From Salinirubrum litoreum (GTDB taxonomy: Archaea; Halobacteriota; Halobacteria; Halobacteriales; Haloferacaceae): a stretch of DNA of 64,000 nt. A program made the translations under genes and the position numbers. Each line of letters opens with the position of its first letter. Within the stretch, counting starts at the first letter, position 1. The stretch lies in NCBI RefSeq assembly GCF_020567425.1, contig NZ_JAJCVJ010000003.1, positions 1-64,000 of the forward strand, in the 5' to 3' direction. Positions 25,335 through 34,363 of this stretch are shown one piece after another. The notes beneath the pieces are model-generated. The model searched no databases. It was not told the DNA's origin and saw only the letters and a list, made by a program, of their open reading frames with translations.

Positions 25335-25871
25335 ATGGTCGACATCCCCTCTCCGTTCGGCTCCGACGCGACCGACTTCGACGCGACCGACGAGTTCGTG
25401 CCGGCCCACCTCCCCGATCCGGGACCGTTTCTCGCGGATCACGACGTGTTGACCGGCGAGCCACACGTCCGGTTCCACGAGCAGACGCACGACGTCTTCG
25501 AGGCCCGGTCCGTGTACGACGTGACCTTCGACTACAACCTCGCCCGATTGAACCTCGACACGCGCCACCCGGACGCGGGCTTCCGGTACGCCGAGGATCG
25601 CGACGACCCCGACACCCTCCGGGCGGAGTTCACCCCGACGACCGAGTTCTGTCCACAGGGCGAGACGCTGGCGGTCGCCGCGTTCCGCGCCTGGAACGGG
25701 CTGTCCGACGAGCACGACTACGAGACGGTTCGTGTGCGAGTCCACCCGATGCATCAGCACGCCGAGAGCGTCAACGAGCGACTCGCGGATCTCGACCCGG
25801 CCGACCCGGCGGGCGAGACTCCGGCCACGACTCGCCCGGACGATCCGACGACGCCGACCTCACCCTTCTGA
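25335..25871 (+). CDS. Uncharacterised haloarchaeal protein under a CGAA-N4-TTCG site
   Basis: 178 residues from the ATG at 25335, a start fixed by the palindrome spacing. No signal peptide or TM segment. The central part (FTPTTEFCPQGETLAVAAF, then TVRVRVHPMHQHAESVNERL) faintly recalls MIP18/DUF59-type Fe-S assembly factors, which have a conserved TP..CP element, but the match is weak. A single Cys and the HPMHQH histidine cluster could bind metal. The C-terminal 25 residues are a Pro/Thr/Asp-rich tail. It is divergent from the DUF2249 gene and its end overlaps the convergent 12-TM gene by 12 nt. Function unknown; expression under low oxygen is inferred. Confidence 0.7.
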   Translation: MVDIPSPFGSDATDFDATDEFVPAHLPDPGPFLADHDVLTGEPHVRFHEQTHDVFEARSVYDVTFDYNLARLNLDTRHPDAGFRYAEDRDDPDTLRAEFTPTTEFCPQGETLAVAAFRAWNGLSDEHDYETVRVRVHPMHQHAESVNERLADLDPADPAGETPATTRPDDPTTPTSPF

Positions 25872-27209
25872 GTCCGCCGACCGGGAGTCGGTGTCTCGTC
25901 GCGTGCGTCGACGGGCCCATCTCGGGAAAACGACGCCGGCGAGTCCGGTGGCGGCGTGTGCCCTGAGGACGCCGAGGAGGTTCGCTGTCACGATCACGAG
26001 GCCGACGAGCACGAGGAGGCCGCCGGCCTGCGTCGCGGCCGGGACACCGAGACCGACGAGCGAGGCCCCGCTACCGGTCGCGAGGAGGTCGAGTCGCGCC
26101 AGTCGGTCGTCGTACAGGTCGTCGACGGCGGGGACGTCCGAGAGGCCGAGGCGGTCGCTGTACTCCTCGACCCAGACGAGAAACGGGACGACGTGATACA
26201 GCGTCCCGACGACGACGAAGCCGACCGCGACGGCCAGCAGGAACCCGCCGACGGCCGGGTGGCCGACCGTCGCGCGCGAGGAGAGCGGATCGGCGAGCCA
26301 CGCTGGGGGGGTGGTGCCGGCCCACAGCAGGAGCGCGACTGCCCCGACCGCGTACCGGCGGAGCATGGGTGAGGGAGCGACACGAGCACCCCAGAGACGA
26401 CGACCGAGGAGGAGAGCGACGGCCGACACGCCCGCCACGACCGCGACCGCACCCAGCCGAGCGACGACCGAGACCGAGAGCAGGCGACCCCCCGCGAGCA
26501 GGACGACCCCGGCGGGGAGTGTCGCTTCCTCGATCCGCTGCAGGTGTCGATCCACCGGGTGGTCGCCACACTGGGTGAACATCGGCGCGAGCTGGGCGAG
26601 CGCGCCGGCGACCGTCAGCAGGACCGCCCCGAAGACCGCGACGGTCGCGTGGGTCGCCCGGAGCGCGACGTAGGGGACGGAGACGAGACCGGGTCTGGCG
26701 GACGAGAGCCCCAACAGGACCCCGAACGTCGGGACGAGCGTGAAGGCGACGAGCGCCAGCGCGAAGTGACGCTCGGTCACGTCCCACGGTCGCGCCCGGC
26801 GGAGGGTGAGCGCGACGTTGGCGACGAACGTCCAGAAGCCGAGCAGTGCGACGACTCCGGCGACCGGGAGCCACGTCGGTTCCACGAGGAGAAGTGAGCC
26901 GGCGACGCCGAGTAGCCCACTGGCGACCAGTGGAAGCTGGAGCCGGGTGAGTCGCCGAGAGTACAACTGGACGCCCGACCAGACCGGGACGAACTGTGTC
27001 ATCGCGCCGAGGATCGTGAGACAGACCCCGCCGGCGACGAGCAAGTGGACCGCCGCGACCGACGATCGACCGACACGAACGCCGGAGGGCCCGAGGAGTG
27101 AGACGACTCCGCCCAGCAACAGAAAGCCGAGTCCGACGACGAAGTGCCGGAGGGGGAGGACGGTCGGCGGGCCGCTCTCCGGATCGACGCGACCGAGGAC
27201 AGCGTTCAT
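25860..27209 (-). CDS. Twelve-TM haem-oxidase/NnrS-like membrane protein under a CGAA-N4-TTCG site
   Basis: 449 residues from the ATG at 27207-27209; the frame is open to 27320, but the palindrome at 27247-27260 lies 44 nt before this start. Twelve TM helices are predicted. Several His sit at or near helices (LRHFVVG, AAVHLLVAG, ERHFALAL, RATHATVAVFG, VGHPAVGG, TLYHVVPFLVW) together with MTQFVPVWSG and LAPMFTQ. This recalls NnrS or oxidase-subunit-I-like haem proteins linked to NO metabolism, but I cannot match the full set of haem-copper ligands. With the DUF2249 gene it likely belongs to a low-oxygen or nitrogen-oxide response. Confidence 0.7.
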   Translation of the reverse strand: MNAVLGRVDPESGPPTVLPLRHFVVGLGFLLLGGVVSLLGPSGVRVGRSSVAAVHLLVAGGVCLTILGAMTQFVPVWSGVQLYSRRLTRLQLPLVASGLLGVAGSLLLVEPTWLPVAGVVALLGFWTFVANVALTLRRARPWDVTERHFALALVAFTLVPTFGVLLGLSSARPGLVSVPYVALRATHATVAVFGAVLLTVAGALAQLAPMFTQCGDHPVDRHLQRIEEATLPAGVVLLAGGRLLSVSVVARLGAVAVVAGVSAVALLLGRRLWGARVAPSPMLRRYAVGAVALLLWAGTTPPAWLADPLSSRATVGHPAVGGFLLAVAVGFVVVGTLYHVVPFLVWVEEYSDRLGLSDVPAVDDLYDDRLARLDLLATGSGASLVGLGVPAATQAGGLLVLVGLVIVTANLLGVLRAHAATGLAGVVFPRWARRRTRRDTDSRSADSEG

Positions 27210-27246
27210 GTGCGGCTGTTCTGCCTCCCGCTCCCTCGACGTGACG

Positions 27247-27260
27247 CCGAAGATGTTCGG
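27247..27260 (-). promoter_or_regulatory. CGAA-N4-TTCG palindrome for the 12-TM gene
   Basis: Plus-strand CCGAAGATGTTCGG; read toward its gene it is CCGAACATCTTCGG, nearly identical to the site at 25285-25299. Its centre is 44 nt before the ATG at 27209. No good TATA box follows, consistent with activator dependence. Confidence 0.65.
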
Positions 27261-27331
27261 TCGCCGGCCGATCGCGGGGAGACCGCCGACACCGAGCGCG
27301 ACGAGTCCCCCGCCGACCACGAGAGAGCGGT

Positions 27332-30259
27332 TCAGACGCTCTCGGACTCCGCCGAGCCGCCGGCCGTCGGACTCGCGTCGACCTGCCGCCGGTTCCGGAC
27401 GGTCAGAAGGACGAAGATGACGAGTCCGAGTACGCGAAGTCCGAGGTCGAGCAAGACGCCGCCGAACTGCGCCTCACTCCCGAGCAACGCGGCAGCGTCC
27501 GAGACACCGATGTAGAGCAGACCCGGAGCCATCAACAGCAGGGAACTCACCGCGAAGCCGGTACGCTCGATCCAGTTCAGCGGCGCGTAGAGGTAGCCGA
27601 TCACGGTGCCCCCGAGCGCGATCACCCCGACGACGATGCCGGCGACCGGGATCAGAATCTCCGGGATCGCGAAGGCCGGATCGAACAGGTCGCCGAGTTG
27701 GACGACGCGGTAGGTCTTGTCCGATCCCGGCACCTCGACGCCGGTCCGGAGCAGGATGACTCCCGGCGCGAGGATGAAGGCGAAGGGGACGATGGCCTTG
27801 TTCAGCGACAGCGAGAAGGCGTCGACGCCGGTCTGGAACGCGTCGGACTTCGCCACCCCGGAGGCGGCGTAGGCCGCGACCGCGACCGGCGGCGTGATGT
27901 CGGCGATGACACCGAAGTAGAGGATGAACAGGTGCGCCGCGAGGATCGGGATCCCGAACTCGACCAGTGCCGGCCCGAGCAGCGAGACGAGGATGATGTA
28001 CGTCACGGTCGTCGGCATCCCCATCCCGAGGATGATGGAGGCGACGGCGGTGACGATCAACATCAAGACGAGCGACCCGGCGGAGATGTCGAGGATGAGC
28101 GAGACGAGGTTCGGCCCGAGCCCCGAGACGCTGATGACACCGGGGATGATCCCGGCGGCCGCGACCGCGACGACGACCGGGACCGCCGTCCGCGCGCCCG
28201 ACTCCATCGACGTGCCGACGAACGACGCGAGTCGGAACAGTCGGTTGTCGGCGAGCGACTCGCGGTTCGCGCCCTCTGCGACGGTCTCCGCCGCGTCCTG
28301 CACCTGCGGGTCGAGGCGGAGCAGGGCGGCGTCCATCCGAGGGTTCCACGCGAGGGTTATCACGCCGGCGACCATCGCGTACCAGCCGATCTTGCCCAGC
28401 ACCGCCGCGAAGGCCCCCGAGACGCCGACGCCGGCACCGCCCGCGCCGGTCGCGAGGCCGATCACGCCGACGCCGCCGACGAGGAACGACGCGAACTCCG
28501 CGCCCGTGATGAGCGCGAGTGTCACCGCGAGAGGGACGCGCGTCCGGTCGTTGTACGCCGCGACGAGCGTGATGAGCGCGCTGACGGCGACGAGAGTGAA
28601 CCACGCAGACCGGGCGACGGAGAGGCGTTCGCCGATCAGGTACCACAGGAGGAGGACGATGGGCACGAGGTAGAACCAGCCCCGCTTCGCGTGGGGCTTC
28701 AACGCGACCACGTCGTCACGACTGAGGCCGCCGATGTTCGCCCGCGAGGCTTCGAGGTGGACCATCACCCAGACGCCGAAGAAGAAGATGACCGCCGGGA
28801 TGGCCGCCGCGATTATCACGTCCGCGAAGGGCGTCTGGGTGTACTGGACGATGAGGAACGCGGCCGCGCCCATCACCGGCGGGAGAATCTGCCCACCCGA
28901 CGACGCAGACGCCTCGACCGCGCCGGAGAACTCCGGATCGTAGCCGGAGCGCTTCATCAGCGGGATGGTGAACGCGCCGGTCGTCACCGTGTTCGCGATC
29001 GAGGACCCCGAGATGGTCCCCATGAACCCGCTGGCGAGGATGCTCGCCTTCGCCGGGCCGCCCTTCCGGGTGCCAGTCGCGGCGTACGCCAGGTCGATGA
29101 ACCACTGCCCCGCGCCGGACATCTCCAGGAACGCGCCGAACAGGATGAAGATGTAGATGAACTGCACGGACACCGTCACCGGGATGCCGAACACCCCGTT
29201 CTCGGTGTTGTACCAGAGGTTCTGGACGATCGACGACCAGCGCAGTTCGAGGATCGAGAGGTTCCCGAGCAGGGGCACGCCGGGCGAGATGAAGTAGCCG
29301 AACCGGGCGTAGACGATGAACGACGCCACGATGATCATCAGCGGGAGCCCCAGCGTCCGCCGCGTCGCCTCGAGGACGAGCAGGACGCCCAGCACACCGA
29401 GTAAGAAGGCGTACGGGAAGTCGCCGACCGGCGTCAGTCCGAGAAGGGTGCCGACGAGGTCCCCGAGGCCCGGCCCGAAGAGGCTCTCGACCGCCCCGGC
29501 GTAGTACTCCGAGACGGTCCGGGTCGCCGTCAACCCCCGGATGCGGACGACGTTCTGTATCTCCGCGAAGTCGGTGATGAAGTACGCCGCCGTCAACACC
29601 GCGACGGCCGAACACACCACGTCGGCCGGCGTCACGCGCTCCTGTTTGGGGTCGAGCGCGAACCAGCGGACCAGCCGACGCGAGCGCCGGGCGACACCTG
29701 CGATCGGGCTGTCGGGGCCGAACCGGCGCTCTGCAGTCGGCACGACACGCCCGAGTCGCCGAGCGACGAAGCCGTCGCCGGTCGAGGGCGGGTAGAGGAA
29801 GAACGCGAGGACGAGTGCGAAGACGACGTGGATGGCGTTGATCTGGAGCAGTTGGAGCGAGGCGATCTGAACCTCGCCGATCACGGGCACGTCGAAGCCG
29901 AACTCGAAGCCCTGTGCCGCCAGCAGCATCTGGAACGCCGAGAAGGAGAGGCCGACGATGGCGACGAAGATCGCCGCCAGACCGCCGACGGTCCGCTTGC
30001 GTTCGATCTCCTTCAGCAGTTCCTCGGCCTCCTCCTCGGTGAACTCGTCGTCGTCCGCATCGGTGACCCCGTCACGTCCGCCGTCTGGCGTGGCATCGGC
30101 CTCGGTGCTGTGGTCCGGTCCGTCGGGGCCGCGATCGGTCCCGCCGTCGGGGCTGAGTCGGTCGTCGGCCCGCCGGGCTGGGTGGTGGCGGTCGCTGGTC
30201 GGTGGTGCTGTCCTGCTGTCGTCGTCGGTCGTCGTGTCGTCCGGGTCGTCGTCGGTCAT
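27332..30259 (-). CDS. TRAP transporter, fused 4TM-12TM permease
   Basis: 975 residues from the ATG at 30257-30259. An unusually long hydrophilic Asp/Thr/Arg-rich N-terminal region (about 1-85) with an EEEAEELLKEIERKR helix precedes the membrane part. The small (DctQ-like) and large (DctM-like) permease domains are fused, as in TAXI-TRAP systems: GSSIANTVTTGAF, SASSGGQILPPVMGAAAF and GMGMPTTVTYI are conserved DctM-type motifs. About 20 TM helices. It imports an organic acid or amino acid using an ion gradient, with the binding protein encoded two genes upstream. The start overlaps the DUF1850 stop by ATGA, so translation is coupled. Confidence 0.92.
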   Translation of the reverse strand: MTDDDPDDTTTDDDSRTAPPTSDRHHPARRADDRLSPDGGTDRGPDGPDHSTEADATPDGGRDGVTDADDDEFTEEEAEELLKEIERKRTVGGLAAIFVAIVGLSFSAFQMLLAAQGFEFGFDVPVIGEVQIASLQLLQINAIHVVFALVLAFFLYPPSTGDGFVARRLGRVVPTAERRFGPDSPIAGVARRSRRLVRWFALDPKQERVTPADVVCSAVAVLTAAYFITDFAEIQNVVRIRGLTATRTVSEYYAGAVESLFGPGLGDLVGTLLGLTPVGDFPYAFLLGVLGVLLVLEATRRTLGLPLMIIVASFIVYARFGYFISPGVPLLGNLSILELRWSSIVQNLWYNTENGVFGIPVTVSVQFIYIFILFGAFLEMSGAGQWFIDLAYAATGTRKGGPAKASILASGFMGTISGSSIANTVTTGAFTIPLMKRSGYDPEFSGAVEASASSGGQILPPVMGAAAFLIVQYTQTPFADVIIAAAIPAVIFFFGVWVMVHLEASRANIGGLSRDDVVALKPHAKRGWFYLVPIVLLLWYLIGERLSVARSAWFTLVAVSALITLVAAYNDRTRVPLAVTLALITGAEFASFLVGGVGVIGLATGAGGAGVGVSGAFAAVLGKIGWYAMVAGVITLAWNPRMDAALLRLDPQVQDAAETVAEGANRESLADNRLFRLASFVGTSMESGARTAVPVVVAVAAAGIIPGVISVSGLGPNLVSLILDISAGSLVLMLIVTAVASIILGMGMPTTVTYIILVSLLGPALVEFGIPILAAHLFILYFGVIADITPPVAVAAYAASGVAKSDAFQTGVDAFSLSLNKAIVPFAFILAPGVILLRTGVEVPGSDKTYRVVQLGDLFDPAFAIPEILIPVAGIVVGVIALGGTVIGYLYAPLNWIERTGFAVSSLLLMAPGLLYIGVSDAAALLGSEAQFGGVLLDLGLRVLGLVIFVLLTVRNRRQVDASPTAGGSAESESV

Positions 30260-30759
30260 AGTGTAGTCAGGTACGTAGAGAGGGCATCGAGTGCGGACCG
30301 ATCGCGGAGGTGGACGCGGACCGACTCGGCGTCGGCCCGGCCCACGAGGTCGTACTCCCGGTCGTCGACGAGCAGTCGGTGGCCGGCGATCCGACCGGGT
30401 TTGACGTAGAGGTCCTCCGCCGTGCCGGGCGGGTCGTAGACGAACACGCCGTCTTCTCGCGTCACGTTCGCGTCCGTCGGCAGGCCCCAGCCGTACGATT
30501 CGAACTCCATGCGGGTCAGCTCCAGATACCCGTCACGGACGGTGTAGCCGTCGTAGACGCGCGTCTTCTCGACGCTGTGGGTGTAGACGAGCGCGACCCG
30601 GTCGCCCTGTTCGACTGGCTGGGAGACGACCACCTCGCCGGTGTCGACGCGTTCGACGACCAGCGTCTGGCCGGTCGGCACCGCCGACGCGACCCCGGTC
30701 ACGAGCAGTACGACTACGAGCAGACCGAGGACGACGCGTCGAGAGTGGTGAATCTGCAT
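30256..30759 (-). CDS. DUF1850 protein of the TAXI-TRAP operon
   Basis: 167 residues from the ATG at 30757-30759. A signal or anchor helix (about 8-27) is followed by an extracytoplasmic beta-rich domain with the DUF1850 pattern: VALVYTHSVEKTRVYDGYTV, LELTRMEFESYGWGLP and DLYVKPGRIAGHRLLVDDREYDL. DUF1850 genes almost always sit between a TAXI binding protein and a fused TRAP permease; the exact role is unproven, probably accessory to transport. It overlaps the permease gene by ATGA and lies 53 nt after the binding-protein gene. Confidence 0.88.
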   Translation of the reverse strand: MQIHHSRRVVLGLLVVVLLVTGVASAVPTGQTLVVERVDTGEVVVSQPVEQGDRVALVYTHSVEKTRVYDGYTVRDGYLELTRMEFESYGWGLPTDANVTREDGVFVYDPPGTAEDLYVKPGRIAGHRLLVDDREYDLVGRADAESVRVHLRDRSALDALSTYLTTL

Positions 30760-30812
30760 CTGGAGCCGAGATCACGCGGGGTGGTCGACTGCCGAGACGG
30801 GCGAGTCGCGTC

Positions 30813-31757
30813 TCAGCCGAAGTACGCCGCCGCGCCCTCGTGCAGTTCGATGGACATCCCGTCCTGTGCGCTGTCCCGGCTGATGAAGTCGGTCTTGATC
30901 GTCAGCTCGTCCGTGTGGTCGAAGATGGCCGCCGTCACCTGCTCGACCGTGTCGGCCGACTGCTCGGCGCTGGTGGCGATCATCGCCTGCACCGCGACCG
31001 TCTCGACGGCCTGATCGACGCCCGTGTAGGTGCCGGCCGGGATGGTGTCGTCGGCGAACCACGAGGCGGCGTCCTTCACCGACGACCGGTTGTCGCCGGA
31101 GATGGGGACGATCACGATGTCGTTCGTGTTGGCGAGGTCCTCGATGGCACCGACCGGCCACCCGCCGACGACGAACGCCGCGTCGATGTCGCCGTTCCGG
31201 AGTTGGTCGGCCGCCTGCGAGAACGAGGCGTTCTGCTCGTCGAAGTCGGAGATGCCCACTGCTTCGAGAATCTGGAGCGCGTTCACCTGCGTCCCACTGC
31301 CGAGGTCGCCGGTGTTGATCGTCGCGCCGGAGAGGTCCGACAACGACTCGATGCCGGTGTCAGCCAGCGTGACGACCGTGATGGTCTCGGGGTACAGCGT
31401 CGCGACACCGCGCAGGTTCTCGACTGCGCTGTCCTGGAACGCCTCGATGCCGGTGCCGTTCCGGGCGAAGTAGGCGATGTCGTTCTGGATCAGCGCGAAG
31501 TCGGCGTCGCCGTTCGCCAGACTCCCGACGTTCTCGACGCTCGCGCCGGTCGACTGGACGTTCAGTTGGAAGTCGGTGTACTCCTCGACGATGGTCTTGA
31601 ACTCGTTCGAGAGCGGGAAGTAGGTCCCACCCTGACCGCCGGCGTGCCACGCCAGCCGTTGGGACTGACCGCCGTTGCCGCCACAGCCAGCCAGCGCCGC
31701 GATACCTGCCACACTCGTCGCTTCTACGAATCGCCGCCGGGAGAGCCGTTCAGACAT
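30813..31757 (-). CDS. TAXI-family TRAP transporter solute-binding lipoprotein
   Basis: 314 residues from the ATG at 31755-31757. Tat signal (SRRRFVEATSVAGIAALAGC) with a lipobox Cys at about 25, so it is exported folded and anchored by lipid. The mature part is a periplasmic-binding-protein fold of the TAXI type: GGQGGTYFPLSNEFKTI, LQNDIA-type core (FALIQNDIAYFA), LSDLSGATINTGDLGSGTQ and DAAFVVGGWPVG. It delivers substrate to the TRAP permease encoded downstream. Glutamate or related organic acids are typical ligands but cannot be deduced here. First gene of the three-gene operon, with its own TATA box. Confidence 0.92.
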   Translation of the reverse strand: MSERLSRRRFVEATSVAGIAALAGCGGNGGQSQRLAWHAGGQGGTYFPLSNEFKTIVEEYTDFQLNVQSTGASVENVGSLANGDADFALIQNDIAYFARNGTGIEAFQDSAVENLRGVATLYPETITVVTLADTGIESLSDLSGATINTGDLGSGTQVNALQILEAVGISDFDEQNASFSQAADQLRNGDIDAAFVVGGWPVGAIEDLANTNDIVIVPISGDNRSSVKDAASWFADDTIPAGTYTGVDQAVETVAVQAMIATSAEQSADTVEQVTAAIFDHTDELTIKTDFISRDSAQDGMSIELHEGAAAYFG

Positions 31758-31780
31758 GTACGTCGAACGACCACGCGTAA

Positions 31781-31788
31781 ACTAATAT
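31781..31788 (-). promoter_or_regulatory. TATA box of the TAXI-TRAP operon
   Basis: Minus-strand ATATTAGT centred 28 nt before the ATG at 31757, within an AT-rich dip (31775-31805). It indicates a leaderless operon transcript. Confidence 0.6.
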
Positions 31789-31984
31789 AGTTATGCGTAG
31801 CATTAGGGAGCGATACGGAGACGGCGGCGGGGTGTGTCCGATCAGACAGGTCGCCGAGGTCCGAACTAAGACGTGATTACACCATTGACTTTCAAGCTTC
31901 GAGCCACGTCGAGAACTGCTTTCGAATGTGTGTCGCTCGGTGTCGGTGTGAGACGACCGCGTCTCACGCTCCGGGCCGACCGAC

Positions 31985-33241
31985 CTACACGTCCTCGTAC
32001 AGCGGGTACTCCGTACAGAACTCGTCGACCGTCTCGCTCGCGGCCGCGAGTGTCGCCTCGTCCTCGGGCGCGTCGACGACCTCACAGATCACGCCCGCCA
32101 GTTCCGCGCTCGCGGCGGTGTCGAAGCCACGGGTCGTGACGCCGGGCGTGCCGACGCGGATCCCACTCGGGTTGAACGCAGAGCGCGTCTCGCCGGGGAC
32201 CGTGTTCGCGTTCATGACGATGCCGACCGACTCCAGTGCCTTCTCCACGTCCTTCCCGGTCGTGTCCGGGTGCGAAGGGCGCAGGTCGGCCAGCACGAGG
32301 TGGGTGTCGGTACCGCCGGAGACGAGGTCGATACCGTGATCGGTGAACGTCTCGGCCATCGCGGCGGCGTTGTCGACGATCTGCTCGGCGTAGGCGGTGA
32401 ACTCGTCGGTCAGCGCCTCCTTGAAGCCGACCGCCTTCCCCGCGATGTTGTGGATCAGGGGGCCGCCCTGCGTGCCGGGGATGACCGCGCTGTCGATGGC
32501 GTCGGCGTACTCCTCTTTGCACAGGATGATCCCGCCGCGACCGGCCCGGATCGACTTGTGGGTCGAACCGGTGACGATGTCGGCGACGCCGACCGGCGAC
32601 TCATGGACGCCGGCCGCCACCAGCCCGGTGATGTGTGCCATGTCGGCCAGGTGGATGGCGTCGGCGGCGTCGGCGGCCTCCTGGACGCGCTCCCACTCGA
32701 CCTCGCGCGGGTACGCGGAGAAGCCGGAGACGACGATGTCCGGATCGACTGCCTCCGCTTGTTCGACGAGGGCGTCGTAGTCGATGTAGCCGGAGTCGGG
32801 GTCGACCTCGTAGTGTTCTACGTCGTAGACCTGCCCGGCGAAGTTCATGTGGTGGCCGTGCGAGAGGTGGCCGCCGTGGGTCAGGTCCAGCGAGAGGATG
32901 GTGTCGCCGGGGTCGATGACCGCGAGGTAGGCGGCCATGTTCGCCTGCGACCCGCTGTGGGGCTGGACGTTGACGTGCTCTGCGCCCCAGAGTTCCTTCG
33001 CGCGGTCGATGGCGAGAGTCTCGATCCGGTCGATCTGTTCACAGCCGGCGTAGTAGCGCTTGCCGGGGTAGCCCTCGGCGTACTTGTTCGTCAGGACGCT
33101 CCCCTGTGCTTCCATCACGGCGGGGCTGGCGTAGTTCTCGCTGGCGATCAGCGTCAGCGTGTCGCGCTGGCGGGCGAGTTCGTCGTCGAGTACCGCCGCG
33201 AGTTCCGGGTCTGTCGCTTCGATCGGTGTGTTGTCGAGCAT
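31985..33241 (-). CDS. glyA: Serine hydroxymethyltransferase
   Basis: 418 residues from the ATG at 33239-33241. The PLP enzyme interconverts serine and glycine while transferring a one-carbon unit to the archaeal pterin or folate carrier. Seen motifs: LIASENYASPAVMEAQGS, TNKYAEGYPGKRYY, VQPHSGSQANMAAY, THGGHLSHGH and the PLP-lysine segment VTGSTHKSIRAGRGG (Lys about 226). The usual length of about 415-420 residues and all key residues are intact. It appears monocistronic; a TATA-like sequence near 33290-33300 would leave a short leader. Its upstream neighbour (USP) is divergent. Confidence 0.97.
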   Translation of the reverse strand: MLDNTPIEATDPELAAVLDDELARQRDTLTLIASENYASPAVMEAQGSVLTNKYAEGYPGKRYYAGCEQIDRIETLAIDRAKELWGAEHVNVQPHSGSQANMAAYLAVIDPGDTILSLDLTHGGHLSHGHHMNFAGQVYDVEHYEVDPDSGYIDYDALVEQAEAVDPDIVVSGFSAYPREVEWERVQEAADAADAIHLADMAHITGLVAAGVHESPVGVADIVTGSTHKSIRAGRGGIILCKEEYADAIDSAVIPGTQGGPLIHNIAGKAVGFKEALTDEFTAYAEQIVDNAAAMAETFTDHGIDLVSGGTDTHLVLADLRPSHPDTTGKDVEKALESVGIVMNANTVPGETRSAFNPSGIRVGTPGVTTRGFDTAASAELAGVICEVVDAPEDEATLAAASETVDEFCTEYPLYEDV

Positions 33242-33432
33242 AGTGGAAAACTGCGTTCCGTGGGTGTTCTGAGGTTGCGGGCACTGCTACAAAACGATAC
33301 TGATCGGGTCAGAAAGGACCGACGCGTCGGGGAGTGGCCGCCTTCGGGTTCCACACCGCAGAGGGGTTCGCCGGTTCTCAGGACGCTGGAACGTCACCGG
33401 CGCTTAACCCCCTGCTGTCCCAACGTCTCCCC

Positions 33433-33879
33433 ATGCATCTCGTCGTCGCAGTCGACGGTTCACCGGAAGCGGAGGAGGCACTGGCTCACGCGACCGACAT
33501 CGCGGACGCGACCGACGCCCGGATCACGGCGGTCCACGCGGTCGATCCATCGGTTCCCTCGGGCGACGCCGACCCCTTCGGCGGGGCGACCGAGCGCGAC
33601 CGGCAACTGATCGTCGAGAGCGTCGAGACCGCCGAGGAACGCGGGTTGGAGATTCTCGACGCCATCGAGGACGTGGCCGGAAATCTCGGGTACGAGATCG
33701 AGACCGAACTGGTGTACGGCGACCCGGCGGACGCGATCACCGACTACGCCGAGACGGTCGACGCAGACGCCATCTACGTCGGCCACCGAGGGTTGTCGGA
33801 GCGCCGCGAGACGATGGTCGGCAGCGTGGCGAAACAGTTCGTGGAGCGTGCAGATCGGCCGGTGACGGTCGTCAGGTGA
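33433..33879 (+). CDS. Universal stress protein (UspA family, ATP-binding type)
   Basis: 148 residues from the ATG at 33433; a GCTTAAC box about 27 nt upstream supports this leaderless start over the longer frame from 33334. The single Usp domain starts HLVVAVDGSPEAEEAL, and the nucleotide loop near the end, VGHRGLSERRETMVGSVAKQFV, fits the G-2x-G-9x-G(S/T) motif of ATP-binding Usp proteins. Cytoplasmic. Such proteins act in stress survival or as nucleotide-sensing partners, and haloarchaea carry dozens of copies. Divergent from glyA. Confidence 0.92.
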   Translation: MHLVVAVDGSPEAEEALAHATDIADATDARITAVHAVDPSVPSGDADPFGGATERDRQLIVESVETAEERGLEILDAIEDVAGNLGYEIETELVYGDPADAITDYAETVDADAIYVGHRGLSERRETMVGSVAKQFVERADRPVTVVR

Positions 33880-33946
33880 GGCGTCCACCGCCAGAGCGGT
33901 GACGGTCGTCGGGTGACAACCCGCCGACCGTCCTGCAGATTCGGCG

Positions 33947-34363
33947 CTATCGGCGGAAGTGCGCGACCGCCGCCCCGGCGAGACCGTACAGCGGCACCTC
34001 GACCGACGCGAACAGCAACCGGACCGCAGCACTCGGGAGGAACCGCCAGACGGAGACGTCTCTCGGGAGGGCGAACGCGAGCAGGTAGCCGACGAACACG
34101 GACACCGCCCCACAGAGGGCGAACCGGGCGAGGAGACCGACGTAGCGGTCCGAGAGCGCGATCAGCCCGCCGACCCAGTAGCCCGTGACGGCGACGAGAA
34201 GCGGCGACGCGACGAACCCGCCGATCGTCGTCGCGGAGACTACCCAGTCGTTCGGCGGTCCGAGGTCGCCGGCGAGCGCCAGCGCGAGTTGTCCCCCGTC
34301 GAGGAGACCAGCGAGGAGTCCGAGGGCGGTGACGACGACTGTCGCACGGCGGAGGGCGGACAT
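33947..34363 (-). CDS. Four-TM membrane protein of unknown function
   Basis: 138 residues from the ATG at 34361-34363. Four hydrophobic segments at about 7-30, 42-68, 76-98 and 108-135. The N-terminus (SALRRATVVVTALGLLAGLL) and a GYWVGGLIALSDRYVG loop are the main features. No family recognised. Convergent with the Usp gene (67 nt apart) and divergent from the MFS gene. Codon use and hydrophobic pattern look genuine. Confidence 0.6.
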   Translation of the reverse strand: MSALRRATVVVTALGLLAGLLDGGQLALALAGDLGPPNDWVVSATTIGGFVASPLLVAVTGYWVGGLIALSDRYVGLLARFALCGAVSVFVGYLLAFALPRDVSVWRFLPSAAVRLLFASVEVPLYGLAGAAVAHFRR

